This document shows positions 7,450 through 16,266 of a stretch of DNA of 64,000 nt, in pieces (the first letter of the stretch is position 1; every line of letters starts with the position of its first letter). The notes beneath the pieces were generated by a model. The model did no database searches. It was not told where the DNA came from and saw only the letters and a program-made list of their open reading frames with translations. The translations under genes were made by a program, and so were the position numbers. Source of the stretch: Lentihominibacter butyricus (GTDB lineage: Bacteria; Bacillota; Clostridia; Peptostreptococcales; Anaerovoracaceae); the NCBI RefSeq assembly GCF_025567305.1, contig NZ_JAOQJP010000001.1, forward strand, positions 248,001 through 312,000. The letters run 5' to 3'.

Positions 7450-8898
7450 ATGGCTGTTAATTTTTCTGAAATATGGTCATCGATCGACTGGCTCATAATA
7501 GTCGCGTATTTCGTGGCTATCATATCCGTCGGTCTGACGATGCGTAAAAGAGCAAGCAAGAACATGAAGAGCTTTTTCGTGGCGTCGAGAAGACTCACGA
7601 TACCTGTTCTCGTAGGTGTGGGCGCCGCAAGCTGGTATGACTCGTGGACTATAGTCGGACTCGCTGAGTGCGGTACGACCATGGGTATATGTATCATATT
7701 CATATACATCATACCTACGGCGATACTGAGACTTCCTCTCGCCGTGTGGATAGGGCCTCTCGTGAGGAACAAGATACCTGACTGGGTGCTTACGATGCCG
7801 GACCTGATGGCATACATGTACGACAGAAAGACGAAGTTCATCATGGCTATCGGCATGCTGCCGCCTTTCCTTTATGAATCAGCGCTGCTGACAGCGGGCG
7901 GCTCGGTGATAGCATACGTTACCGGAATGAACATGTGGCTGGCTTTCGCTGCTCTCGGCGTGATAATCATATTCTACACATCGCTGTCAGGGCTCTGGGG
8001 CCTTGCGGTGACCGATATGATGCAGTTCGTCGTGATGTCCGTATCGGCAGGCGTGCTCTGCTTCGGACTTTTCAATCACTTTGGAGGATTCGCCACACTG
8101 TTCGATCAGGTGGAAGCTGTAAATCCTGATTTCATGACTGTCACTGGCGGGAACGGATTCCTGTCGATACTAGGATGGGTGATCAGTGCGCTGGCAATGT
8201 ATGCGAACTCTCAGTCATACCAGAGATTCGGATCATCCAAGTCGGGCGGAGATATCAAGGTTTCATACACATGCATCATGATATTCGGACTGTTCTTCAG
8301 TACGGTAATGGTATTCGCCGGAATGGCTGCACTGGTGCTCTTCCCTGAAGCTGCATCGCAGGCGCCGTCGGAAGCTTTCTGGGCTGTAGTGTTCACGACT
8401 CTGCCGATAGGCCTGAGAGGTCTGTTTGTGGCAGCGCTGTTATCAGCAGTAATGTCAACAGTCAGCGCAGACTATCTGATATGCGGAGCTGTAGTAGTGC
8501 ATGATATCATCAAGAGTTTCTTCAAACCTGATCTCAGTGACAAGGCTGAAGTATGGGGCACGAGACTCGTTATCTGGATCGTCGGCTTGTTCATGATCGT
8601 CGCTACTTATTTCTGGTCAGACGGCATCTCCAAAGCATACTACTACTGCGGAGGATTCCAGGTCGCAGCATTTATCGTGCCGCTCATGCTCGGACTCTTC
8701 TACAAAAAGAAGACTCCGTCAGCCGGATTCTGGAGTCTGCTGCTCACTATCGTGGCATATGCAGTATGGGAATTCGTTCTCGGCACACCGGGAGGTATAC
8801 CTGCAAACGTGGCATGCATAATATTCAGCGTGCTGGTATATGTGATCGTTGCAAAGCTGACCTACAAAGGCGAAGAGAACAAGACTCTCACCGCATGA
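7450..8898 (+). CDS. Sodium:solute symporter family transporter
   Basis: A 482-residue membrane protein with about thirteen hydrophobic segments and the sodium/solute symporter pattern: an N-terminal VAYFVAIISVGLTMRKRASKNMKSFFVASRRL region, GAASWYDSWTIVGLAE, and the central SLSGLWGLAVTDMMQF motif. Family members import proline, pantothenate, sugars, acids or nucleobases with sodium; the substrate here cannot be told. AGGAGG lies before the ATG. It is followed after 16 bases by a small membrane protein, an arrangement known for other members of this transporter family, and then by an amidohydrolase that might act on the imported compound. Confidence 0.9.
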   Translation: MAVNFSEIWSSIDWLIIVAYFVAIISVGLTMRKRASKNMKSFFVASRRLTIPVLVGVGAASWYDSWTIVGLAECGTTMGICIIFIYIIPTAILRLPLAVWIGPLVRNKIPDWVLTMPDLMAYMYDRKTKFIMAIGMLPPFLYESALLTAGGSVIAYVTGMNMWLAFAALGVIIIFYTSLSGLWGLAVTDMMQFVVMSVSAGVLCFGLFNHFGGFATLFDQVEAVNPDFMTVTGGNGFLSILGWVISALAMYANSQSYQRFGSSKSGGDIKVSYTCIMIFGLFFSTVMVFAGMAALVLFPEAASQAPSEAFWAVVFTTLPIGLRGLFVAALLSAVMSTVSADYLICGAVVVHDIIKSFFKPDLSDKAEVWGTRLVIWIVGLFMIVATYFWSDGISKAYYYCGGFQVAAFIVPLMLGLFYKKKTPSAGFWSLLLTIVAYAVWEFVLGTPGGIPANVACIIFSVLVYVIVAKLTYKGEENKTLTA

Positions 8899-8914
8899 GA
8901 AAGGCAGGGTTAAT

Positions 8915-9154
8915 ATGAAAAAAGAACTTAGTGAAGAAAAAAAGACCAAACTCGCATACAGATGGGCGATCATATGCCTGCTGTGCTCTGTGCTGATCGG
9001 CGCACTGACGATCGGCAGATCAGATATAGTGCTGCCCGTATTCATGGGCGCGGCTGCGATCCTTTACGGGCCGGTAACTGCATTCCTTTATATAAGAGAA
9101 GTAAAGAACGGAGTATTCGAGGTGGGGGATGAAGATGAAGAAGAGAGCGTTTAG
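8915..9154 (+). CDS. Small two-helix membrane protein, transporter partner candidate
   Basis: A 79-residue protein with a charged N-terminus (MKKELSEEKKTKLAYRW), two hydrophobic segments (about residues 18-34 and 42-60) and an acidic tail (VGDEDEEESV). Size, topology and position after a sodium/solute symporter resemble the small accessory proteins found with such transporters, but no named family is assigned with certainty. It overlaps the amidohydrolase start by about 20 bases, so the two are translationally coupled. Confidence 0.75.
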   Translation: MKKELSEEKKTKLAYRWAIICLLCSVLIGALTIGRSDIVLPVFMGAAAILYGPVTAFLYIREVKNGVFEVGDEDEEESV

Positions 9155-10742
9155 GTGCAGGAACATCTACACTGCCGTCTCGCCTGAGCTGATAGACGGC
9201 TACGTGATCTGTGAAGGCTCAAGGATAATCTTTGCGGGCACGGCAGACAAAGCCGCGGAGCATATCGACGGGAATACCGAAGTGCTCGACTTTGAAGATA
9301 ACTTCATAATGCCGGGATTCCACGATTTTCACGTGCATTCCCTTACGGGCGCTTTCATGGAAAAGGACGGCGTGCTGAGACATGCGGACAGCGAGGAGGA
9401 AGCTGCGGCGATGCTGTATGCAAAGAACAGCGATGACAGCGGTGGCCGCTGGATCATGGGAGGAGCATGGGACAACTTCAGATGGCCCGGCACCAAACTG
9501 CCAACCAGGGAAAGTCTCGACAGGTATTTTAAGAATACGCCGGTATTTCTTCTGAACAAGGAATGCCACGGAGCATGGCTCAACAGCGAGGCTCTGCGCA
9601 GGTTCAGCATCACGAGAAATACTCCGGATCCCGAAAACGGCAGTTATTTCAGAGACGCTGACGGCGAGCCGACGGGCTATGTCCATGAAGCAGCCGTGAT
9701 ACCGATGCTCAGAAGTATCCTCAGTGAGATGAGCATGGAAGAGCTTTCAGGATATGCAGAGGCGTTTGCAAAGACTGCAGGCCGCTGCGGCATCACTTCT
9801 GTCGGAGATCTGCCGCTTTACGGCGTGAGGGCAGAGCCTGCGTACAGGATCCTTGAAGATAAAGGAAAGCTCAGCGTCAGGATAAACTTTGCCATAGATT
9901 TCAAGGAAGAGATAGATGAAATACTCAGGACTAAAGAGGCTTACAGCTCAGAAATGCTCAGATGCATAGGCGTTAAGGACTTTCTGGACGGCACGCCTAT
10001 GGGTCACACCGGGTTCATGCTCGAAGATTACACCGATATGCCCGGGTTCAGGAGCGAGCCGATGATAGATCCCGAACACCTGAAAGAGCGTGTCGCGCAG
10101 ATGGCAGCAAACGATATAAAGGTGAGGCTGCATGCATGCGGAGACGGTGCGGTGCGTCTGGGGCTTGACGCTTTCGAATATGCGAAAAGCATGTACGGCG
10201 ACAGAGACCTCAGACACTGTATCGAGCATATAGAAGCGATATCGCCTGATGATATAAAACGTTTCGGACAGCTCGGGGTCATAGCATCCGTACAGCCTGA
10301 CCATCTGCCTAAGTACAGCTTTTACGAGCATCCTTTCCACACGATGATAGGCGAGGAGAGAATGAGATACTCCTGGCCGTTCAGATCCATCGCCGACACG
10401 GGCGGCAGACTTGCGTTCGGTACCGACTATCCTGTGACAGAGCTGAATCCGCTCCGCGGCATATTCAGGGCTGTTACGAGACTTACCGACGAGCTGCAGC
10501 CTGAAGGCGGGTTCTCACCTGATGAAAAGCTGACGGTTCACAGCAGTCTGCAGGCTTATACGTACGGTTCGGCGTTCGCTGCCGACCGTGAGGCGGAGCT
10601 TGGCAGTCTGGAGCCGGGAAAACTGGCAGATCTGACGATCCTGGACAGCAATGTGTTCGAGTGCGCATACGACAAAGATGCGATGTTCGGCATGGACGTC
10701 CTGATGACCGTCGTCGGAGGAGAGACGGTATATTCAAAGTAA
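9135..10742 (+). CDS. Amidohydrolase family protein (YtcJ-like)
   Basis: A protein of about 535 residues of the amidohydrolase superfamily, subgroup 3. It shows the metal-binding HDFHVH motif near residue 60, a WIMGGAWDNFRWPG segment, HACGDGAVRLGLDAF and HIEAISPDDI in the barrel, and the closing FGTDYPVTELNPLRGIFRAV and GKLADLTILD motifs. Members hydrolyse amide or related bonds of small molecules with a bound metal. Two ATGs are possible (9129 and 9135); GAGGTGG at 9119-9125 is better spaced for 9135. It ends the cluster and is followed by a strong terminator. The substrate is unknown; import by the symporter is inferred. Confidence 0.88.
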   Translation: MKKRAFRCRNIYTAVSPELIDGYVICEGSRIIFAGTADKAAEHIDGNTEVLDFEDNFIMPGFHDFHVHSLTGAFMEKDGVLRHADSEEEAAAMLYAKNSDDSGGRWIMGGAWDNFRWPGTKLPTRESLDRYFKNTPVFLLNKECHGAWLNSEALRRFSITRNTPDPENGSYFRDADGEPTGYVHEAAVIPMLRSILSEMSMEELSGYAEAFAKTAGRCGITSVGDLPLYGVRAEPAYRILEDKGKLSVRINFAIDFKEEIDEILRTKEAYSSEMLRCIGVKDFLDGTPMGHTGFMLEDYTDMPGFRSEPMIDPEHLKERVAQMAANDIKVRLHACGDGAVRLGLDAFEYAKSMYGDRDLRHCIEHIEAISPDDIKRFGQLGVIASVQPDHLPKYSFYEHPFHTMIGEERMRYSWPFRSIADTGGRLAFGTDYPVTELNPLRGIFRAVTRLTDELQPEGGFSPDEKLTVHSSLQAYTYGSAFAADREAELGSLEPGKLADLTILDSNVFECAYDKDAMFGMDVLMTVVGGETVYSK

Positions 10743-10790
10743 ACTGTTCTGTCAAAAATAAATAATACCACTATGTTGATTCCTGAACTA

Positions 10791-10844
10791 AAAAACGGCA
10801 CCGCCGCGACAGATGATAAGCACTGTCGCGGCGGTGCCGTTTTT
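10791..10844 (+). terminator. Strong rho-independent terminator
   Basis: A perfect 22-base stem (arms 10791-10812 and 10823-10844) with a ten-base loop is flanked by A5 on the left and T5 on the right, so it can work in both directions. It closes the amidohydrolase transcript. Confidence 0.95.
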
Positions 10845-10869
10845 CTGTACAACAAACTGATACTGCCTA

Positions 10870-10898
10870 TAGACAACATTGTGAATTTGATTTAAAAT
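10870..10898 (+). promoter_or_regulatory. Sigma-A promoter of the YhgE/Pip gene pair
   Basis: TAGACA at 10870-10875 and TAAAAT at 10893-10898 are separated by 17 bases, each with one mismatch to consensus. The ribosome-binding site AGGAGG and ATG (10924) follow shortly. Confidence 0.6.
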
Positions 10899-10923
10899 GT
10901 ATCTGTTAATACAGGAGGTTCTT

Positions 10924-13461
10924 ATGAATACATCATTCCAGATTTTCAGCCGCGATGTGAAAAGGCTGCTGCGAAACAGAGCCGCAGCACTCGTAATGGT
11001 GGGCGTATGCCTGCTGCCGTCGCTTTATGCATGGTTCAACATCGCAGCCAATATGGATCCGTACGGCAATACTAAGGGGATCAAAGTCGCTGTCGCGAAC
11101 AACGACAAGGGTGCAGTGAACGAGATGATCACGCTTAATGCAGGAGATACGATAATAGGAAATCTCAAGGAGAACGACCAGCTTGGCTGGACTTTCACGA
11201 GTGAAAAAAAGGCGAAGGAAGGCGTTAAATCCGGTGACTACTATGCGGCGATAGTCATTCCGGAAGACTTCAGCGAATCGCTCGTCAGCATATTGTCAGG
11301 CGATCTGAAAAAGCCTGAACTGGACTATTACATAAATGAGAAAAAGAACGCTATCGCACCGAAGATAACGGATACCGGCGCGACAACGATACAGCACGAG
11401 ATCAATGACACTTTCTCATCGGTGGCTTCGGAGGCCGTTGCTGATATCATCCGTACCGCGGCAGATGATATCGCGGGAGACATCAGCAGCACAGACTGGC
11501 ATCTCTTCTCTGAAATAGCGGAAGTGCGTGCGAACATCAGTGAATACCAGACCGTGCTTACGAACTTCCAGAACACCGTAAGCAGGTCGGACGATGTGAT
11601 ACAGAGTACCATAAAGTCGCTTGACAAGGTCGATACTGCTGCAGATGCCGCGTCTTCGGCGCTCGGAGACACATCGGATCTGCTGACACAGAGCCGTATC
11701 GCACTTGGAAAGTTCGCTGCACAGTTTTCAAAGACGCTTTCGGACGGCGACATACTTTTGAACGATATAGCTGTCTCGACATCCACAAAGCTCGGCGCTT
11801 TTGAGACAAAAGTGCTGAAAGCCTCGGCAGCCGTAGACTCAGATATAGCTTCAGCAAATGAACTCATCAAAAAGAACGAACAGATACTCCAGAAGCTCGA
11901 AGAGCTCAACGACAAGGTCGGCAGTGATTCGCAGCTCTCGGCTCAGATCGCTCAGCAGATAGCTAAGCTCCAAACTCAGAACAAGGAACTGAACGATCTG
12001 CTCGATTCACTCAGCAGCGGCAACGCCGCGATCGGCGAAGCAGTGACTGCCGCACAGGAGACACGCACAGAGCTTGAAAAGATCGCAGAGCAGAACAGAA
12101 AATCACTGCAGGATTTCAGGGGCGATTTCGACCAGAACCTGCTGCCGAAGATCAATCAGTCGCTGGACGATCTGGCACAGGTAAGCGGCAGCCTGTCAGC
12201 AACGCTGGCCGGTGTGAAGCCTGTGACGAAACAGCTCAGAGGTGTACTGCAGCAGCTCGGCACCAGTCTCGATTCCACCGCTGCGGCTCTGGCGCAGACC
12301 GGCAACATACTCAAGCTCGTGGATCAGGATCTGGAAAATATAATAAACGACATAAAGGCGCTGCAGAGCTCGGAGATGTACAAAAAGCTGCTTTCTCTCG
12401 AAGGACTCGACACAGAGGCCATCTCTGACTTCATGGCTTCACCTGTGAGCATGAGATCCGATGTGCTTTACGATGTCGAAAACTACGGATCGGGAATGAC
12501 ACCGTTCTATACTAACCTCGCCATCTGGGTAGGCGGGCTGATACTCGTATCGATACTCAAGCAGGAGGTAGACAAGGAAGGGCTCGCACACGGACTGACT
12601 GCGACAGATGCATACTTCGGCAGATGGATGCTGTATGTCGCCGCGGCGCTGGTCCAGGCTTTCATCGTATGCCTGGGAGATCTGCTGCTGCTGGGAGTGC
12701 AGTGCGTCCATCCTTTTGTATTCATACTCACAGGACTGGTGTGCGCATTCGTGTACGTGAACATCATCTACGCGCTTGCGATCACATTCAAGCATATAGG
12801 AAAGGCTGTTGCAGTCATACTCATAATACTGCAGATACCGGGTTCCTCGGGAACCTATCCGATAGAGATGATGCCTTCTTTTTTCCAGAAGCTTTATCCG
12901 CTGCTGCCGTTCTCGTACGGCATAGATGCTATGCGTGAATGCATAGCAGGCTTCTATGGATTCCGCTATATAGGAAATATCCTGATTCTTATCGTATTTG
13001 CGGGGATCGCGCTTCTCGTCGGACTGATACTGAGACCTCTGCTCATAAATCTCAACCATATGACTGACAGCAGGCTCAGCGAAACGGAAATAATGATATG
13101 CGACACGGAAACGTCGCGAAGTGACAGACCGAAGATCAGGACTATGCTCAAAACTCTTATGCGAGACGAGTACGGTAAACAGCGGCTCATGGCCAGATAC
13201 GTGCGCTTTGAAAGAATGTATCCGGATCTGATCAAGCGCGGATTCATCTGCATGATCGTGATACCGCTCATATTCCTGGTTCTGATGCTGGTAGTGAAAG
13301 CGAGGATGCTGTTCCTCGTGCTGTGGATACTGTCGCTCATTTTCCTGTCTGTATATCTGATATGTATCGAATACGTACACGACAGGATGCAGGAACAGTT
13401 TGAAATGAGCGGCAAAACTTCGGAAGACCTTATCCACATGATCGAAGAGGAGAACGACTGA
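10924..13461 (+). CDS. YhgE/Pip family membrane protein (long form)
   Basis: An 845-residue protein. The N-terminus has a membrane helix ending in LLPSLYAWFNIAANMDPYGNTKGIKVAVANNDKG, the hallmark of the YhgE/Pip family, then a large extracytoplasmic region (about residues 55-520) rich in coiled-coil heptads, then six hydrophobic segments resembling an ABC-2 permease module. Unlike its neighbour it continues with a cytoplasmic stretch and two more membrane helices near the C-terminus (about residues 780-825). Family members include the lactococcal phage infection protein Pip and export-related proteins. ATG 10924 follows AGGAGG. The stop overlaps the next start. Confidence 0.9.
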   Translation: MNTSFQIFSRDVKRLLRNRAAALVMVGVCLLPSLYAWFNIAANMDPYGNTKGIKVAVANNDKGAVNEMITLNAGDTIIGNLKENDQLGWTFTSEKKAKEGVKSGDYYAAIVIPEDFSESLVSILSGDLKKPELDYYINEKKNAIAPKITDTGATTIQHEINDTFSSVASEAVADIIRTAADDIAGDISSTDWHLFSEIAEVRANISEYQTVLTNFQNTVSRSDDVIQSTIKSLDKVDTAADAASSALGDTSDLLTQSRIALGKFAAQFSKTLSDGDILLNDIAVSTSTKLGAFETKVLKASAAVDSDIASANELIKKNEQILQKLEELNDKVGSDSQLSAQIAQQIAKLQTQNKELNDLLDSLSSGNAAIGEAVTAAQETRTELEKIAEQNRKSLQDFRGDFDQNLLPKINQSLDDLAQVSGSLSATLAGVKPVTKQLRGVLQQLGTSLDSTAAALAQTGNILKLVDQDLENIINDIKALQSSEMYKKLLSLEGLDTEAISDFMASPVSMRSDVLYDVENYGSGMTPFYTNLAIWVGGLILVSILKQEVDKEGLAHGLTATDAYFGRWMLYVAAALVQAFIVCLGDLLLLGVQCVHPFVFILTGLVCAFVYVNIIYALAITFKHIGKAVAVILIILQIPGSSGTYPIEMMPSFFQKLYPLLPFSYGIDAMRECIAGFYGFRYIGNILILIVFAGIALLVGLILRPLLINLNHMTDSRLSETEIMICDTETSRSDRPKIRTMLKTLMRDEYGKQRLMARYVRFERMYPDLIKRGFICMIVIPLIFLVLMLVVKARMLFLVLWILSLIFLSVYLICIEYVHDRMQEQFEMSGKTSEDLIHMIEEEND

Positions 13462-15641
13462 TGAAAAATATATGGCAGATTTTCAAAAGAGATGTATGGC
13501 GTATAAAAAACAATGTCATCGCTCTCATAGTGATAATGGGGCTCACGGTGGTGCCGTGCCTGTACGCGTGGTTCAACATCGCTGCCAGCTGGGATCCATA
13601 TAAGAACACGGGAAACCTTAAAGTGGCAGTGGCCAGTGTAGACAAGGGCTACGAAGGAAGTCTCATACCGATAGATATAAATATAGGGGACAGAGTACTG
13701 TCCACACTTCATGAAAACGATCAGATGGAATGGGTGTTCACAAACAGGGACACGGCAGTCGAGGGCGTGAAGTCGGGCGACTACTATGCTGCGATAGTGA
13801 TCCCGGAGAATTTCAGCAATGACATGATGAGCCTTTTCTCAGAGGATATAGAAAAACCGCAGATCACCTATTATTCGAATGCAAAGGAGAACGCCATAGC
13901 TCCGAAGGTCACCGAAAAGGGAGCTTCGGCGATACAGAACCAGATAAATCAGGTATTCATCGAAACGGTTTCCGATACCGGGCTCACAGTCATGCAGTCC
14001 GTAATCAATATGACAGATGAAGAAGATACAGGTTCTCTTGTATCGAACCTGCTGAGGAACCTGCGCAATATTTCCGGTAGCCTTGACGCCTCGTCGGAAA
14101 CGCTGAAATCGTTTTCAGGCATGACGTCGTCGATACAGCAGCTGACCGGATCGACAGGAGATTTCCTCGATTATGTAAAGAAGCAGTCTTCCGACGGGTC
14201 GGGCACTCTCAGCGGCATGCAGAAAACGGTTTCCGACATACGCGACACGCTGAACGGAACCACAGACAGCATAAACAAGCTGCTGGATTCCAGCAAGGGA
14301 TATTATCAAGAGGTATCAAAGCTAGTGGATTCGGCATTCGAAACACAGGCAGCAGATGCGAGAGCCGTGGCAGATACCCTCGACACAGTCGCATCAAAGG
14401 TAGACGGCACAATCAGCTCGTATACTGAGATGAGAGACTCCATCGCGGCACTCGGCGAAAGCAATCCTGAGCTTTCCGCGCTGACAGAACCGATCGTTGC
14501 AAAGCTCAATGCATCGATAGCGACGCAGACGGAGCTCAGCGAAAGTCTGAAATCCACAGCGGAATCTCTCAGGACTTCGGCAACGGATGTCGTGACTGCC
14601 AAGAAAGAGCTCGACAAGCTGATAGATGAGAGCGTCAAGGGCATAGACAGCGTGAAAAAAGAATATGAAGACAACGTGAAGAGCATACTGAACAAGCTTT
14701 CAGCATCACTGGGCAGTGCAGGCAGCGATATTTCCGATCTGCTCAGGCAGCTGGACAAAAGCGTTGACGGTATCCGCGAACTGACTGATTCAGCGACATC
14801 GGATCTTGCGGCGATACAGAACGCGCTCGACAATTCGGGTGCACTTCTGGACAGAGCTTCATCTAAGGTCAGTGGTATGATCACAAAGCTGGAGCAGATG
14901 CAGCAGAGCGGTGATTTCTCGGAACTCAGATCGCTGTTATCGGAGAACAGAGAAGCACTGTCCCAGTTCCTGGCAGCGCCTGTTTCGCTGAAGACTCACA
15001 AGGTATACGAGATAGAGAACTACGGTTCTGCGATGGCTCCCTTCTATTCGACGCTTTCGATCTGGATCGGCGGCATAGTCCTGGTTGCTATGATGAGCGT
15101 TACTGTATCCGACAGCACTCTTGAAGGCCTTTCAGGCGTAAAGAACAGCCATCTGTACTTCGGACGGTACATACTGTTCTTTATCATGGGACTGATGCAG
15201 AGTACACTGATAGGACTGGGGGATCTGCTCTTTCTGGGTATCCAGTGCAGACATCCTTTCCTGTTCATGCTGGCGTGCTGGTTCTCGAGCATAGTTTATG
15301 TAAACGTCATATACACTCTGACGGTCTCATTCGGAGATATAGGAAAGGCTATAAGCGTCATCCTGCTTGTGATACAGGTTGCAGGAACGGGAGGTACATT
15401 CCCTATAGAGGTCGCGCCGGCATTTTTCCGGGTGATCTATCCGCTGCTGCCGTTCACACACAGTATGGCAGCCATGCGTGAGACCGTCGGAGGCATGTAC
15501 GGCATGGATTACTGGGCAGATCTGATCAAGCTTTCGGTATTCCTGATACTGTCGCTGATAGTCGGACTCGTGCTCAGAAAGCCTATCATCAGGCTTAACG
15601 ACAAATTCTCTGAAAAACTTGAAGAAACAAAAGTCATGTAG
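13461..15641 (+). CDS. YhgE/Pip family membrane protein (short form)
   Basis: A 726-residue paralogue of the preceding gene: the same N-terminal helix and PCLYAWFNIAASWDPYKNTGNLKVAVASVDKG motif region, a long extracytoplasmic coiled-coil part (about residues 60-490), and a C-terminal block of six membrane segments with PFYSTLSIWIGGIVLVAM and PIEVAPAFFRVIYPLLPF. It lacks the extra C-terminal helices of the first copy. It starts in a TGATG overlap with the upstream gene, so the two are coupled and may act as a heteromeric pair (inference). The transported or bound partner is unknown. Confidence 0.9.
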   Translation: MKNIWQIFKRDVWRIKNNVIALIVIMGLTVVPCLYAWFNIAASWDPYKNTGNLKVAVASVDKGYEGSLIPIDINIGDRVLSTLHENDQMEWVFTNRDTAVEGVKSGDYYAAIVIPENFSNDMMSLFSEDIEKPQITYYSNAKENAIAPKVTEKGASAIQNQINQVFIETVSDTGLTVMQSVINMTDEEDTGSLVSNLLRNLRNISGSLDASSETLKSFSGMTSSIQQLTGSTGDFLDYVKKQSSDGSGTLSGMQKTVSDIRDTLNGTTDSINKLLDSSKGYYQEVSKLVDSAFETQAADARAVADTLDTVASKVDGTISSYTEMRDSIAALGESNPELSALTEPIVAKLNASIATQTELSESLKSTAESLRTSATDVVTAKKELDKLIDESVKGIDSVKKEYEDNVKSILNKLSASLGSAGSDISDLLRQLDKSVDGIRELTDSATSDLAAIQNALDNSGALLDRASSKVSGMITKLEQMQQSGDFSELRSLLSENREALSQFLAAPVSLKTHKVYEIENYGSAMAPFYSTLSIWIGGIVLVAMMSVTVSDSTLEGLSGVKNSHLYFGRYILFFIMGLMQSTLIGLGDLLFLGIQCRHPFLFMLACWFSSIVYVNVIYTLTVSFGDIGKAISVILLVIQVAGTGGTFPIEVAPAFFRVIYPLLPFTHSMAAMRETVGGMYGMDYWADLIKLSVFLILSLIVGLVLRKPIIRLNDKFSEKLEETKVM

Positions 15642-15676
15642 CATACAGGCCGATTGTGTTTTGCATTTTTATTTGA

Positions 15677-15682
15677 TATAAT
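15677..15682 (+). promoter_or_regulatory. Extended -10 promoter before nusB
   Basis: TATAAT at 15677 is preceded by TG one base upstream (TGATATAAT) and by a weak -35 TTGTGT at 15654-15659 with a 17-base spacer. It would start a leader of about 175 bases before nusB that contains two hairpins. Confidence 0.5.
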
Positions 15683-15700
15683 ATATATTGAGGCGGTTTT

Positions 15701-15775
15701 ATGAGTACGAACAAAGGCATCAAAGCCGCCGATATAAATAGAACAAAAGTGGCTTCGCCACACATTTTCATATAA
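15701..15775 (+). CDS. Possible 24-residue leader peptide before nusB
   Basis: ATG 15701 opens a 24-codon frame (MSTNKGIKAADINRTKVASP, then HIFI) with a weak GAGGCGG before it. Its first half can fold as a stem (GGCGGTTTTATG with CATCAAAGCCGCC) and its last third is the dispersed 40-bp repeat. It may be no more than chance reading through a repeat. Confidence 0.25.
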   Translation: MSTNKGIKAADINRTKVASPHIFI

Positions 15776-15783
15776 AACTTTTG
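15744..15783 (+). repeat. Dispersed 40-bp hairpin repeat, copy 1
   Basis: The element begins CAAAAGT and ends ACTTTTG (inverted ends). Inside are a GTGGC-TTC-GCCAC hairpin and an ATTTTCATATAAAA near-palindrome, which together would fold as a three-way junction. A second copy, inverted, is at 56463-56502 and differs at only a few positions. Confidence 0.85.
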
Positions 15784-15864
15784 CTGATATGCAGGGATTG
15801 TCAAAAGCGATATTTCCTGCATAATGAAAAAGATGTTTGAACACCATCGGAGGACAAGAAAAAG

Positions 15865-16266
15865 ATGACAAGAAACGAAGCTCGTGAAATACTGATGCAG
15901 ATACTATATGAGATGGACGCGTCAAAATCCATGGATGCGGAAACAGCTGAAAGGCTCGCACAGGAACGTCTGAAGGGTATGAATGCACAGAGAGGCACGC
16001 ATCTGCTCTGCAGCATAATCGAAAATCTGGATGCGATCGACAGCAGTATAAACGAAAAGAGCAGATCATGGAAAACGGGGAGGATGCCCAAGGTCGATCT
16101 GGCGATAATGAGGCTGGCGATAGGCGAGATACGTTTTGACGACACAGTGCCTCAGGCAGTAGCGATAAACGAAGCCGTGAACCTTGCGAAAAAATTCAGC
16201 ATGGAGAAATCTTCCGGATTCATCAACGGCGTTCTCGGCGCGATAGTCAACCAAGATGAAAAATAG
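15865..16266 (+). CDS. nusB: Transcription antitermination factor NusB
   Basis: A 133-residue all-helical protein matching NusB: RNEAREILMQILYEMD at the start, LDAIDSSINEKSRSWKTGRMPKVDLAIMRLAIGEI in the middle and VPQAVAINEAVNLAKKFS-FINGVLGAI at the end. NusB binds boxA RNA with S10 (NusE) and supports rRNA transcription. GGAGGA precedes the ATG. It heads a tightly packed + strand run of genes and overlaps the next one by eleven bases. Confidence 0.96.
   Translation: MTRNEAREILMQILYEMDASKSMDAETAERLAQERLKGMNAQRGTHLLCSIIENLDAIDSSINEKSRSWKTGRMPKVDLAIMRLAIGEIRFDDTVPQAVAINEAVNLAKKFSMEKSSGFINGVLGAIVNQDEK

Noticed and set aside
12439..13437. Long minus-strand frame opposite the YhgE/Pip gene
   Set aside because: Same kind of shadow; the + strand frame is a clear membrane protein.
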